A program made the position numbers and the translations under genes. From positions 1,054,001-1,118,000 of the forward strand of contig NZ_JASERL010000001.1 of assembly GCF_030766935.1 (NCBI RefSeq): a stretch of DNA of 64,000 bases, given 5' to 3'. The number at the start of each line of letters is the position of its first letter. Within the stretch, counting starts at the first letter, position 1. The notes beneath the pieces are model-generated. The model was not told where the DNA came from and did no database searches. It saw only the letters and a list, made by a program, of their open reading frames with translations. This DNA comes from Streptomyces sp. KL109B. Its GTDB lineage: Bacteria; Actinomycetota; Actinomycetes; Streptomycetales; Streptomycetaceae. This document shows, piece after piece, positions 28,070 to 35,664 of the stretch.

Positions 28070-28234
28070 ATGAACACAGCGATGAACTACCTGACCGTCC
28101 TCTTCGTCTTCCTCCTCCTGGCGGCCCCCTCCCTGTACGGGATGGCCCACGACCGTCGCATCGACCGCCAGCTCAAGGCGGCCGCCGCCCGGCGCGCGGA
28201 CAGCCGGGCCCCCCGCTACGAGAAGGCGGCCTGA
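28070..28234 (+). CDS. Small single-pass membrane protein (54 residues)
   Basis: ATG 28070 to TGA 28234 encodes 54 residues: a short N-terminus, one hydrophobic helix (about 7-23, YLTVLFVFLLLAAPSLYGM) and a basic cytoplasmic tail rich in Arg/Ala (DRQLKAAAARRAD). AGAGTAGGGG precedes the start. Its last 19 bases overlap the 3' end of the convergent methyltransferase gene, and it is divergent from the AraC-type gene over 94 bp. The function is unknown; a second in-frame ATG lies at codon 5. Confidence 0.65.
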   Translation: MNTAMNYLTVLFVFLLLAAPSLYGMAHDRRIDRQLKAAAARRADSRAPRYEKAA

Positions 28235-29064
28235 CCGGGCCGCCGCCCGAAGACCAGCAAGTGCGAACTCGCGACCAGCAACTCAGGATGCGCCTCCGCC
28301 AGCCGGGCAGCGGCCAGAGCCGACACGAACAGGTCGGATTCCCGGGCCACTTGCCGCCCGGTGGCGGTCTCGGCGGCCTTCAGCATCGAGTCGGCGGGCC
28401 CCTCCACCCCGTACAGCCGGGTGTCGTCGAACCCGGCGTCCCGTACCTCCGCCGCCAGGTCGTCGGCCCGATGGAAGTACGCGAAGGTGAACTCCCGCCC
28501 CTCGTTCCTCCCGGTCGCCAGCACCCGCCCCGTGCGCTCCGCGCGCCCGTCGAGGTGCACCCGCCCGACCGAGGCGTGGTCGAACAGCGCCGCGAACCGC
28601 TGAATCCCGGCGGCCACGACAAGGCCACCGGGACGCACCACCCGCATCGCCTCCGCCAACACCCGCTCCCTGTCGGCCCGTTCGGGCAGGTGGTACAGCG
28701 GTCCGAGCAACAGCACCACGTCGTACGAGGAATCGGACGCGCTCAGCGCACGGGCATCGCCCAGCTCGACCGCGCACCCGGCGTCCGCCGCCTCCCGTAC
28801 GTGCCGTTCCACGGGGTCGACGAGACGCACGCGGTACCCGTCCTCGACGAGCCACCGCGCGTGCGTCCCGGGACCGCCGCCCACGTCAAGCACGGAGGCG
28901 GGCGCGGCGGGCAGGTGCCGCCTCAACAGCTCCTGCGTACGCACGAGTTCGAGCACGCCGGCGGCGGATGTGCGCAGCCGGGTGTGCTCGTCGAAGCGGG
29001 TGGAGTAGTAGGTGAGGACTTCGGCCGCGACCTGGGGTGCCTGGGGTGCCGTCATGCCCCGCAA
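28216..29064 (-). CDS. SAM-dependent class I methyltransferase
   Basis: A 282-residue cytoplasmic methyltransferase of the Rossmann (Methyltransf_11/25) type. Motif I is VLDVGGGPGTHARWL near residue 63, the acidic residue ending strand 2 is in VRLVDPVE, and the post-motif segment is YDVVLLLGPLYHL near residue 115. The substrate is not evident. An alternative start is ATG 29055, three codons in. A strong terminator separates it from nrdB upstream, so it has its own promoter. It converges on and overlaps the small membrane-protein gene by 19 bp. Confidence 0.85.
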   Translation of the reverse strand: MRGMTAPQAPQVAAEVLTYYSTRFDEHTRLRTSAAGVLELVRTQELLRRHLPAAPASVLDVGGGPGTHARWLVEDGYRVRLVDPVERHVREAADAGCAVELGDARALSASDSSYDVVLLLGPLYHLPERADRERVLAEAMRVVRPGGLVVAAGIQRFAALFDHASVGRVHLDGRAERTGRVLATGRNEGREFTFAYFHRADDLAAEVRDAGFDDTRLYGVEGPADSMLKAAETATGRQVARESDLFVSALAAARLAEAHPELLVASSHLLVFGRRPGQAAFS

Positions 29065-29078
29065 GTGTGACGAAGGGG

Positions 29079-29119
29079 CGGTGGGCGCCGCACCTCAATA
29101 TCGGGGTGCGGCGCCCACC
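29079..29119. terminator. Terminator of the nrdAB operon
   Basis: Perfect 16-bp stem (29079-29094 with 29104-29119) around a 9-nt AT-rich loop. It lies 22 bases past the nrdB stop codon (minus strand) and before the methyltransferase start, insulating the two. Confidence 0.85.
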
Positions 29120-29140
29120 GCTCCGTAGCGCCTCTACCGC

Positions 29141-30151
29141 TCAGAAGTCCTCGTCGAAGCCGACCGAGCCCTCGACCGCGACCTGGTAGGCCGAGACGCG
29201 GCGTTCGAAGAAGTTGGTCAGTTCCTGGACGCCCTGGAGCTCCATGAAGGAGAAGGGGTTCTCCGAGCCGTAGACCGGGGCGAAGCCGAGGCGCTGGAGG
29301 CGTTGGTCCGCGACGCACTCCAGGTACTGGCGCATCGAGTCGGTGTTCATGCCCGGCAGGCCCTCGCCGCACAGGTCTCGGGCGAACTGCAGCTCGGCGT
29401 CGACCGCCTCCTTCAGCATGTCCGTGACCTGCGTGCGCAGCGCGTCGTCGAAGAGCTCGGGCTCCTCCTTGCGGACCGTGTCGACGACGTCGAAGGCGAA
29501 GGACATGTGCATCGTCTCGTCGCGGAACACCCAGTTGGTGCCGGTGGCGAGGCCGTGGAGGAGGCCCCGGCTGCGGAACCAGTAGACGTACGCGAACGCC
29601 CCGTAGAAGAACAGGCCCTCGATGCACGCCGCGAAGCAGATCAGGTTGAGGAGGAAGCGGCGGCGGTCCGCCTTGGACTCCAGGCGGTCCATCTCCTCGA
29701 CCGAGTCCATCCACTTGAAGCAGAACTCGGCCTTCTCGCGGATGGACGGGATGTTCTCCACGGCGGCGAAGGCGGCCGCGCGGTCCTCCGGGTCGGGGAG
29801 GTAGGTGTCGAGCAGCGTCAAGTAGAACTGGACGTGCACGGCCTCCTCGAAGAGCTGGCGGGACAAGTAGAGCCGCGCTTCGGGGGAGTTGATGTGCTTG
29901 TAGAGGGTGAGGACGAGGTTGTTCGCCACGATCGAGTCGCCCGTCGCGAAGAACGCGACCAGGCGGCCGATCATGTGCTGCTCGCCGGGGCTGAGCTTCG
30001 CGAGGTCGGCGACGTCCGAGTGGAGGTCGACCTCCTCGACCGTCCACGTGTTCTTGATGGCGTCCCGGTAGCGCTCGTAGAAGTCCGGGTAGCGCATGGG
30101 GCGCAGGGTGAGTTCGAAGCCCGGGTCGAGCAGGTTCTTGGTGTCACTCAT
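29141..30151 (-). CDS. nrdB: Class Ia ribonucleotide reductase, beta (radical) subunit
   Basis: A 336-residue R2 subunit carrying the diiron-tyrosyl radical cofactor. Ligand motifs: EEAVHVQFY (Glu and His), followed by the radical tyrosine in LLDTYLPD, then ACIEGLFFYG (Glu) and RDETMHMSFAF (Glu, His). The C-terminal peptide SVGFDEDF is the docking tail for the alpha subunit. Start ATG 30151 overlaps the nrdA stop by one base (TAATG), so the two are translationally coupled. Followed by a strong terminator. Confidence 0.97.
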   Translation of the reverse strand: MSDTKNLLDPGFELTLRPMRYPDFYERYRDAIKNTWTVEEVDLHSDVADLAKLSPGEQHMIGRLVAFFATGDSIVANNLVLTLYKHINSPEARLYLSRQLFEEAVHVQFYLTLLDTYLPDPEDRAAAFAAVENIPSIREKAEFCFKWMDSVEEMDRLESKADRRRFLLNLICFAACIEGLFFYGAFAYVYWFRSRGLLHGLATGTNWVFRDETMHMSFAFDVVDTVRKEEPELFDDALRTQVTDMLKEAVDAELQFARDLCGEGLPGMNTDSMRQYLECVADQRLQRLGFAPVYGSENPFSFMELQGVQELTNFFERRVSAYQVAVEGSVGFDEDF

Positions 30152-32532
30152 TACTGGCAGGCCTCGCAGGACTCGGGGTTTTCCAGGGAGCAGGCGACCG
30201 CGTCGGGGTCGGGGTCGGGGTCGGGTGTCGCGGTCTGTGCGGGGACGGGGGCGGTGGAGCTGTTGCCGGCCGCCCGCGCGATGCGCGTCGCGGGGCGCGA
30301 GCGCAGGTAGTACGTCGTCTTCAGGCCCGACTTCCAGGCGTACGCGTACATCGAGGAGAGCTTGCCGATGGTCGGCGTCTCCATGAAGAGGTTGAGGGAC
30401 TGGGCCTGGTCGAGGAACGGGGTGCGGGCCGCCGCCATGTCGATGAGGCCGCGTTGCGGGATCTCCCAGGCCGTGCGGTAGAGGGCGCGGACCTCGTCCG
30501 GGATCCAAGTGAAGCCCTGCACCGAGCCGTTGGACTCGCGCAGTGCCTCGCGGGTCTGTGCGTCCCAGACGCCGAGCCGCTTCAACTCGTCGATCAGGTA
30601 CGCGTTCACCTGGAGGAATTCGCCCGACAGCGTCTCGCGCTTGAAGAGGTTGGAGACCTGTGGCTCGATGCACTCGTAGACGCCGGCGATGGAGGCGATG
30701 GTCGCCGTCGGCGCGATCGCCAGCAGCAGCGAGTTGCGCATGCCGACCGAGGCGATGCGTGCGCGCAGTGCCGCCCAGCGCTCCGGCCAGGTGAGCTGGA
30801 CGTCGTAGTGGTCCGGGTGCAGGACGCCGCGTGCCGTACGCGTCTTCTCCCAGGCGGGCAACGGGCCGTTGCGCTCGGCGAGGTCCGTCGACGCCTCGTA
30901 CGCGGCGAGCATGACGCGCTCCGCGATACGGGTGGACAGGGCGCGGGCCTCGGGTGAGTCGAAGGGGAGCTTCAGTTTGAAGAAGACGTCCTGGAGGCCC
31001 ATCGCGCCCAGGCCCACCGGGCGCCAGCGCGCGTTGGAGCGGCCCGCCTGGTCGGTCGGGTAGAAGTTGATGTCGACGACGCGGTCGAGGAACGTGACGG
31101 CCGTGCGGACGGTGTCGTCGAGGCGCTTCCAGTCGATGTCGTGCGTCTCTACGTCGACGAAGGCGCCGAGGTTCACCGAGCCCAGGTTGCAGACGGCCGT
31201 CTCCCCGTCGTCCGTCACCTCCAGGATCTCCGTGCACAGGTTGGAGGAGTGGACGGTGTGGCCGGGCTCGGCCGTCTGGTTGGCGGTGCGGTTGGCGGCG
31301 TCCTTGAAGGTGAGCCAGCCGTTGCCGGTCTGCGCGAGGGTGCGCATCATGCGGCCGTACAGATCGCGGGCCGGGATCGTCTTCTGCGCCTTGCCGTCGG
31401 CCTCGGCCTTGCGGTACGCGGCGTCGAACTCCGCGCCCCACAGGTCGACAAGCTCGGGCACGTCGGACGGGGAGAACAGGGACCACGGCTCGTCCGCGTT
31501 CACGCGGCGCATGAACTCGTCCGGGATCCAGTGCGCGAGGTTCAGGTTGTGGGTGCGGCGCGCGTCCTCGCCGGTGTTGTCGCGCAGCTCCAGGAACTCC
31601 TCGATGTCGGAGTGCCAGGTCTCCAGGTAGACCGCGGCCGCGCCCTTGCGGCGGCCGCCCTGGTTCACCGCCGCCACCGAGGCGTCCAGCGTCTTCAGGA
31701 ACGGGACGATGCCGTTGGAGTGGCCGTTCGTGCCGCGGATCAGCGAACCGCGCGAGCGGATACGGGAGTACGAGAGGCCGATGCCGCCCGCGTGCTTCGA
31801 GAGGCGGGCCACCTGGTGGTAGCGGTCGTAGATCGAGTCGAGCTCGTCGAGTGGGGAGTCGAGGAGGTAGCAGCTCGACATCTGGGGGTGGCGGGTGCCG
31901 GAGTTGAAGAGGGTGGGGGAGGAGGGGAGGTAGTCGAGGCGGCTCATCAGGCCGTACAGCGCGGCCACTTCGTCGAGAGCGCGGACGCTGTCGTCCTCGG
32001 CCAGGCCCGCCGCCACGCGCAGCATGAAGTGCTGCGGGGTCTCGATGACGTGCCGGGTGATCGGGTGGCGCAGCAGGTAGCGGCTGTGCAGGGTGCGCAG
32101 GCCGAAGTAGCCGAAGCGGTCGTCGGCGGTGGTGTCGACGAGGGCGTCGAGGCGGGTGGCGTGTACGCGGACGAATCCGGCCGTACGGTCCGCGATCAGG
32201 CCCTCGCGGTGGCCGACCGCGACCGACTCGGTGAAGCTCGTGACGCCCTGCGAGGCGGCCTCGGAGGCGATGGAGCGGGTGAGCAGGCGGGCGGCGAGCC
32301 GGGAGTAGTCCGGGTCCTCCGAGATCAGTCCGGCCGCGGCCTCGGTGGCGAGATCGCGCAGCTCGGCCTCGTCGGCGTGCGCGCTTCGCCCGCGCAGCGC
32401 GGCGGCCGCGATTCTGCCGGGGTCGGCGTCGGGGAGGTCGACGGTGAGGTCCGTCAGGGTGCGCAGCAGTGCTGCACCCGGGCCGTCCTCGGGTGTGGCT
32501 GAGACCGGTTCGGCGGGCGGCGCGATGGTCAC
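30151..32532 (-). CDS. nrdA: Class Ia ribonucleotide reductase, alpha (catalytic) subunit
   Basis: A 793-residue R1 subunit that reduces ribonucleoside diphosphates. Active-site residues: first thiol of the redox pair in MSSCYLLDSP, the triad Asn-Cys-Glu in SSNLCTEIL (thiyl-radical cysteine) and the second redox thiol in VCNLGSVNL. The C-terminal shuttle cysteines are in ESCEACQ, after an unusual Pro-Asp-repeat linker (PDPDPDPD). Start GTG 32532 with GGGAGAG upstream. The 5' leader carries a cobalamin riboswitch and the promoter carries two NrdR boxes, so class I reductase is shut down when B12 is available, as known in S. coelicolor. Confidence 0.97.
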   Translation of the reverse strand: MTIAPPAEPVSATPEDGPGAALLRTLTDLTVDLPDADPGRIAAAALRGRSAHADEAELRDLATEAAAGLISEDPDYSRLAARLLTRSIASEAASQGVTSFTESVAVGHREGLIADRTAGFVRVHATRLDALVDTTADDRFGYFGLRTLHSRYLLRHPITRHVIETPQHFMLRVAAGLAEDDSVRALDEVAALYGLMSRLDYLPSSPTLFNSGTRHPQMSSCYLLDSPLDELDSIYDRYHQVARLSKHAGGIGLSYSRIRSRGSLIRGTNGHSNGIVPFLKTLDASVAAVNQGGRRKGAAAVYLETWHSDIEEFLELRDNTGEDARRTHNLNLAHWIPDEFMRRVNADEPWSLFSPSDVPELVDLWGAEFDAAYRKAEADGKAQKTIPARDLYGRMMRTLAQTGNGWLTFKDAANRTANQTAEPGHTVHSSNLCTEILEVTDDGETAVCNLGSVNLGAFVDVETHDIDWKRLDDTVRTAVTFLDRVVDINFYPTDQAGRSNARWRPVGLGAMGLQDVFFKLKLPFDSPEARALSTRIAERVMLAAYEASTDLAERNGPLPAWEKTRTARGVLHPDHYDVQLTWPERWAALRARIASVGMRNSLLLAIAPTATIASIAGVYECIEPQVSNLFKRETLSGEFLQVNAYLIDELKRLGVWDAQTREALRESNGSVQGFTWIPDEVRALYRTAWEIPQRGLIDMAAARTPFLDQAQSLNLFMETPTIGKLSSMYAYAWKSGLKTTYYLRSRPATRIARAAGNSSTAPVPAQTATPDPDPDPDAVACSLENPESCEACQ

Positions 32533-32664
32533 GTGGAGGCTCTCCCTCGCTCGGCTCGGGGCCTGCGGGGAGGAGGTGGCGGCGCGGGCCGCGGCGGGCG
32601 GGCCCTCGTCCACCGGCCCTTTCCGCGAGGCCCGGACGTCGTCGACGCCCGGGCCGGGTGGCTC

Positions 32665-32772
32665 GGGCGTACCGTCGACAGGTCGTCGGACTCGCGTGGG
32701 CGGATGTGTACGCCTACGCACACCGTTGCGGGACAGTTCCGGATTCGCACCGGATTCCCCTGCGGCGACAGC
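32665..32772 (-). promoter_or_regulatory. Cobalamin (B12) riboswitch in the nrdAB leader
   Basis: On the minus strand the conserved cobalamin aptamer is readable: GGGAATCCGGTG then CGAATCCGGAACTG then TCCCGCAACGGTGTG (from 32760 downwards), and the B12-box region GAGTCCGACGACCTGTC (about 32692-32676). It ends about 130 bases before the nrdA start codon. Known biology: adenosylcobalamin binding stops expression of nrdABS in Streptomyces, favouring the B12-dependent class II enzyme. Confidence 0.9.
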
Positions 32773-32780
32773 GAGAGCGA

Positions 32781-32796
32781 GCATACATGTTGTGCC
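32781..32796 (-). promoter_or_regulatory. nrdR box: NrdR box, promoter-proximal
   Basis: Reads CACAACATGTATGC on the minus strand, matching the NrdR-box consensus acaCwAtATaTwGtgt in its left half. It overlaps a -10-like TATGCT (32785-32780) with a TG extension, and precedes the riboswitch. Its TGTTGTG core is 31 bp from that of the distal box, three helical turns. Confidence 0.75.
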
Positions 32797-32811
32797 GGGT
32801 TTTCGCGGCAG

Positions 32812-32827
32812 CCCCATATGTTGTGTC
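32812..32827 (-). promoter_or_regulatory. nrdR box: NrdR box, distal
   Basis: Reads GACACAACATATGGGG on the minus strand, second half of a tandem NrdR operator, 31 bp from the proximal box (core to core). Tandem boxes at this spacing are the standard architecture for NrdR repression of reductase genes. Confidence 0.75.
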
Positions 32828-32852
32828 GGTGCGCCCCGGAGGGTGTCCGTGC

Positions 32853-33344
32853 CTACAGGCTCAACTCGTACGCCCGCAGCGTCACTTCCGGGATCGGGTC
32901 CCAGTCGCGCTCCGGGATCCGGGTGAAGCCGAGGCGTTCGTAGAGGCGGTGCGAGGCCGTCGCCACGGGCTGGGTGCACAGCACCACGGCCTTCTTGCCA
33001 GCCGCCCGCGCCCGCTCCACCACGGCCCGCACGAGCGCCTCCCCGACGCCCTTCCCGCGCGCCTCGACCGCCACCGCGAGCATCCGGAACTCGACCTCGC
33101 CGGAGCGGGACACCTCCGCGTACGGGTGCTCGTGCGAGGGGACGTACGTGACGCAGCCGACGACGCGTCCCTCGGGGTCCTCCGCGACGAGCACCTCGGC
33201 CTGTCGCGCACGCTTCTCGACGTCGCGCAGTTCGGCGGCGTACCAGTCGTCCTCCCCCTTCGCGAGGAGGCCGCTGCCGAGATAGGCGCGGGCGATCAAC
33301 TCGCCGAGTTCGGCGTACTCTTCGGGGCGCACAGTTCTGATCAC
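32853..33344 (-). CDS. GNAT-family N-acetyltransferase
   Basis: A 163-residue single-domain acetyltransferase. The acetyl-CoA loop is VEARGKGVGEALVRAVVERA near residue 93, preceded by the strand VEFRMLAVAV; the late motif YERLGFTRIPERDW is typical of GNAT proteins. The acceptor substrate is unknown. Start ATG 33344. It is on the same strand as nrdAB and directly upstream, but the NrdR-controlled nrd promoter starts 26 bp after its stop, so it is transcriptionally separate. Confidence 0.88.
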   Translation of the reverse strand: MIRTVRPEEYAELGELIARAYLGSGLLAKGEDDWYAAELRDVEKRARQAEVLVAEDPEGRVVGCVTYVPSHEHPYAEVSRSGEVEFRMLAVAVEARGKGVGEALVRAVVERARAAGKKAVVLCTQPVATASHRLYERLGFTRIPERDWDPIPEVTLRAYELSL

Positions 33345-33399
33345 GTCGTCATGGTTACGTGACGTGCCGCCGCGCTCGCAATGCTTTCCCGAAAACGTG

Positions 33400-33428
33400 T
33401 CGGGCCCCTCCGTCCCGGAGGGGCCCGA
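33400..33428. terminator. Terminator of the symporter operon
   Basis: Perfect 12-bp stem (33400-33411 with 33417-33428) with a 5-nt loop, 20 bases past the minus-strand symporter stop; on that strand it is followed by CACGTTTTCGGG. Confidence 0.8.
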
Positions 33429-33447
33429 CGGCGTTCACAGGCGGGTC

Positions 33448-35070
33448 CTAGTGCTCCGCGCCGACCTTCGGCAGGTCGGCCTGTACGCCCTTGTCGCCGG
33501 CGTCGGCGGTGTAGTCCTCGGGGGACGTCTCGTCGATCCCGTCAGGGGCCTTGAGCGCCCGCAGGACGAAGGTGAGGACGACGGTGACGAGGACGTTGAG
33601 GACGATCGCGGTCGTGCCGATGTAGCCGATCTGGCCGATGCCGGGGATGTCGGCGGAGGAGCCAGCGAAGTGCGCCTGCGTCGGCGTCGACACGTTGTAC
33701 GCGGCAACCGTCCCGTACACCATGCCGACCGCCCACCCGGCGAGCAGCGCCCAGCGGTGGAACCAGCGCGTGAACAGGCCGCCGACCAGGGCCGGGAAGG
33801 TCTGGAGGATCCAGATGCCGCCCAGGAGCTGGAAGTTGATCGCGACGGTCTTGTCCATCGTCAGGACGAAGGCGAGCGCGCCGACCTTCACCAGCAGCGA
33901 CACCAGCTTGGAGACCTTGGTCTCCTGCTCGGCCGTCGCGTTCGGCTTGATGAAGTCCTTGTAGATGTTGCGCGTGAACAGGTTCGCCGCGGCGATGGAC
34001 ATGATGGCCGCGGGGACCAGCGCGCCGATGCCGATGGCGGCGAACGCGACGCCCGTGAACCAGTCGGGGAACATGTCCTCGAACAGCTGCGGAATCGCCA
34101 ACTGCCCGTTCTGCACCTTGATCCCGGCCGCGATCGCCATGAACCCGAGCAGCGCGAGGAAGCCCAGCATCAGGGAGTACAGCGGCAGGATCGTGGTGTT
34201 GCGGCGGATCACCTCGCGGCTCTTGGAGGAGAGCGTCGCGGTGATCGAGTGCGGGTACATGAACAGCGCCAGGGCGGAGCCGAGCGCGAGCGTCGCGTAC
34301 GTCCACGTACCCGAGGAGCCCGGAGCGAGCCCGGCGACCGGCTTGCCCGCCGCCTCGTTCGCGGCGTCGAACTTGTCGCTCGCCGCCGAGAAGATGTGCT
34401 CGAAGCCGCCGAGCTTGATCGGGATGTAGATGATGGCCACCGCGATCACGATGTAGATCAGGGTGTCCTTGACGAACGCGATCAGCGCGGGGGCGCGGAG
34501 CCCGGACGAGTACGTGTACGCGGCCAGCACGCCGAAGGCGATCAGCAGCGGCAGGTCCTTGATGAACCAGTTGGTGTTCTCGCCGCCGCCGACACCCATC
34601 ACGTCCAGGACGGCCTGGATGCCGACCAGTTGGAGCGCGATGTACGGCATCGTCGCGAGGATGCCGGTGATCGCGATCGCGAGGGACAGGCCCTTTGAGC
34701 CGAAGCGGCCACGGACGAAGTCCGAGGTCGTCACGTACCCGTGCTTGTGCGAGACCGACCACAGGCGCGGCAGGAAGGTGAAGATCAGCGGGTACACCAG
34801 GATCGTGTACGGCACCGCGAAGAAGCCGGAGGCGCCGGCCGCGTAGATGGCCGCCGGGACGGCGACGAAGGTGTACGCGGTGTAGAGGTCGCCGCCGAGC
34901 AGGAACCAGGTGATCCAGGTGCCGAACGAGCGGCCGCCGAGGCCCCATTCGTCGAGCGAAGCCTCGTTCTCCGCACGTCGCCAGCGCGCGGCGAGGAAGC
35001 CCATGACCGTGACGGCCACGAAGAAGATGATGAAGACGGTGAGCGCGACACCGTTGACGCCGCCGTTCAC
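33448..35070 (-). CDS. Sodium:solute symporter family protein (monocarboxylate type)
   Basis: A 540-residue SSS-family transporter with about 13 membrane helices. Family features: ITWFLLGGDLYTAYTFVAVP near residue 54, a YVTTSDFVRGRFGSKG loop near 113, and a SIAAANLFTRNIYKDF segment near 365, as in MctP/MctC-type lactate-pyruvate-acetate symporters. The C-terminus is hydrophilic. Preceded by a DUF3311 gene with a 4-bp overlap (ATGA); such a small subunit-like partner is common for this subfamily. Substrate assignment is by family and by its CstA neighbour, not proven. Confidence 0.85.
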   Translation of the reverse strand: MNGGVNGVALTVFIIFFVAVTVMGFLAARWRRAENEASLDEWGLGGRSFGTWITWFLLGGDLYTAYTFVAVPAAIYAAGASGFFAVPYTILVYPLIFTFLPRLWSVSHKHGYVTTSDFVRGRFGSKGLSLAIAITGILATMPYIALQLVGIQAVLDVMGVGGGENTNWFIKDLPLLIAFGVLAAYTYSSGLRAPALIAFVKDTLIYIVIAVAIIYIPIKLGGFEHIFSAASDKFDAANEAAGKPVAGLAPGSSGTWTYATLALGSALALFMYPHSITATLSSKSREVIRRNTTILPLYSLMLGFLALLGFMAIAAGIKVQNGQLAIPQLFEDMFPDWFTGVAFAAIGIGALVPAAIMSIAAANLFTRNIYKDFIKPNATAEQETKVSKLVSLLVKVGALAFVLTMDKTVAINFQLLGGIWILQTFPALVGGLFTRWFHRWALLAGWAVGMVYGTVAAYNVSTPTQAHFAGSSADIPGIGQIGYIGTTAIVLNVLVTVVLTFVLRALKAPDGIDETSPEDYTADAGDKGVQADLPKVGAEH

Positions 35071-35333
35071 GCCTGGCCTCCAGCCGACTGAGCAGACTTA
35101 CGGGCGCGCTGATCGCGCTGCCACAGCTTGTACGCGAGCATCGTGAGCGCGGTCGAGATCAGCACCCACAGCATCTGGTACCAGTAGAAGAACGGCACGC
35201 CGATGAGCGTCGGTTCGACCTTGGCGTAGGAGCTGACCCAGAGCATCGCGACGAACGGTGCGACCAGACAGAGGGCAATGACCACGCGGACCGGCGTGAC
35301 CACCGGTTGTTTCACTTCAGGCGCATCGGACAT
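35067..35333 (-). CDS. DUF3311 small membrane protein
   Basis: An 88-residue protein with two membrane helices (about 18-36 and 48-67, with FFYWYQMLWVLISTALTMLAY) and a basic tail. DUF3311 proteins are typically encoded immediately upstream of SSS symporters and are thought to assist them. Start ATG 35333; the stop overlaps the symporter start by 4 bp, implying coupled translation. Confidence 0.85.
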   Translation of the reverse strand: MSDAPEVKQPVVTPVRVVIALCLVAPFVAMLWVSSYAKVEPTLIGVPFFYWYQMLWVLISTALTMLAYKLWQRDQRARKSAQSAGGQA

Positions 35334-35460
35334 TTCGCGGTTCCGTTCCCCTCGCTGCTCAGAGATCCCACTTATCTCAGGTTTAACGCTCGGGAAATCT
35401 AAGCGAGAGTCTTGATCTATGGAACCCCTGTCCGGATAACGGACGTACCGGCAGGCCCGC

Positions 35461-35664
35461 TCAGCAGCAGCGGAACCCCTGCCGGGGGTCCGCTTCCTGC
35501 CGGTCCGTCCGCATGCGCTCGAACTCGCGGAGCGAGGGCACCGAGGCGCCCGGATGCTCCGCCCTGGCGTGCGCCACATACCGTTCGTACGCCGACTCGT
35601 CCGTCAACTCACGTACGTACCAACGGACTTGCCTAGCGACCCGAAGCAGCACCGGCATCAGCAT
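35461..35664 (-). CDS. YbdD/YjiX (DUF466) family protein
   Basis: A 67-residue conserved small protein (VRWYVRELTDESAYERYVAHARAEHPGA, ending RQGFRCC). YbdD/YjiX family members are encoded directly after CstA-type transporters and are needed for pyruvate uptake in E. coli. Its start (ATG 35664) lies inside the 3' end of cstA, overlapping by 32 bp, so it depends on cstA transcription. A terminal Cys-Cys is present. Confidence 0.85.
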   Translation of the reverse strand: MLMPVLLRVARQVRWYVRELTDESAYERYVAHARAEHPGASVPSLREFERMRTDRQEADPRQGFRCC

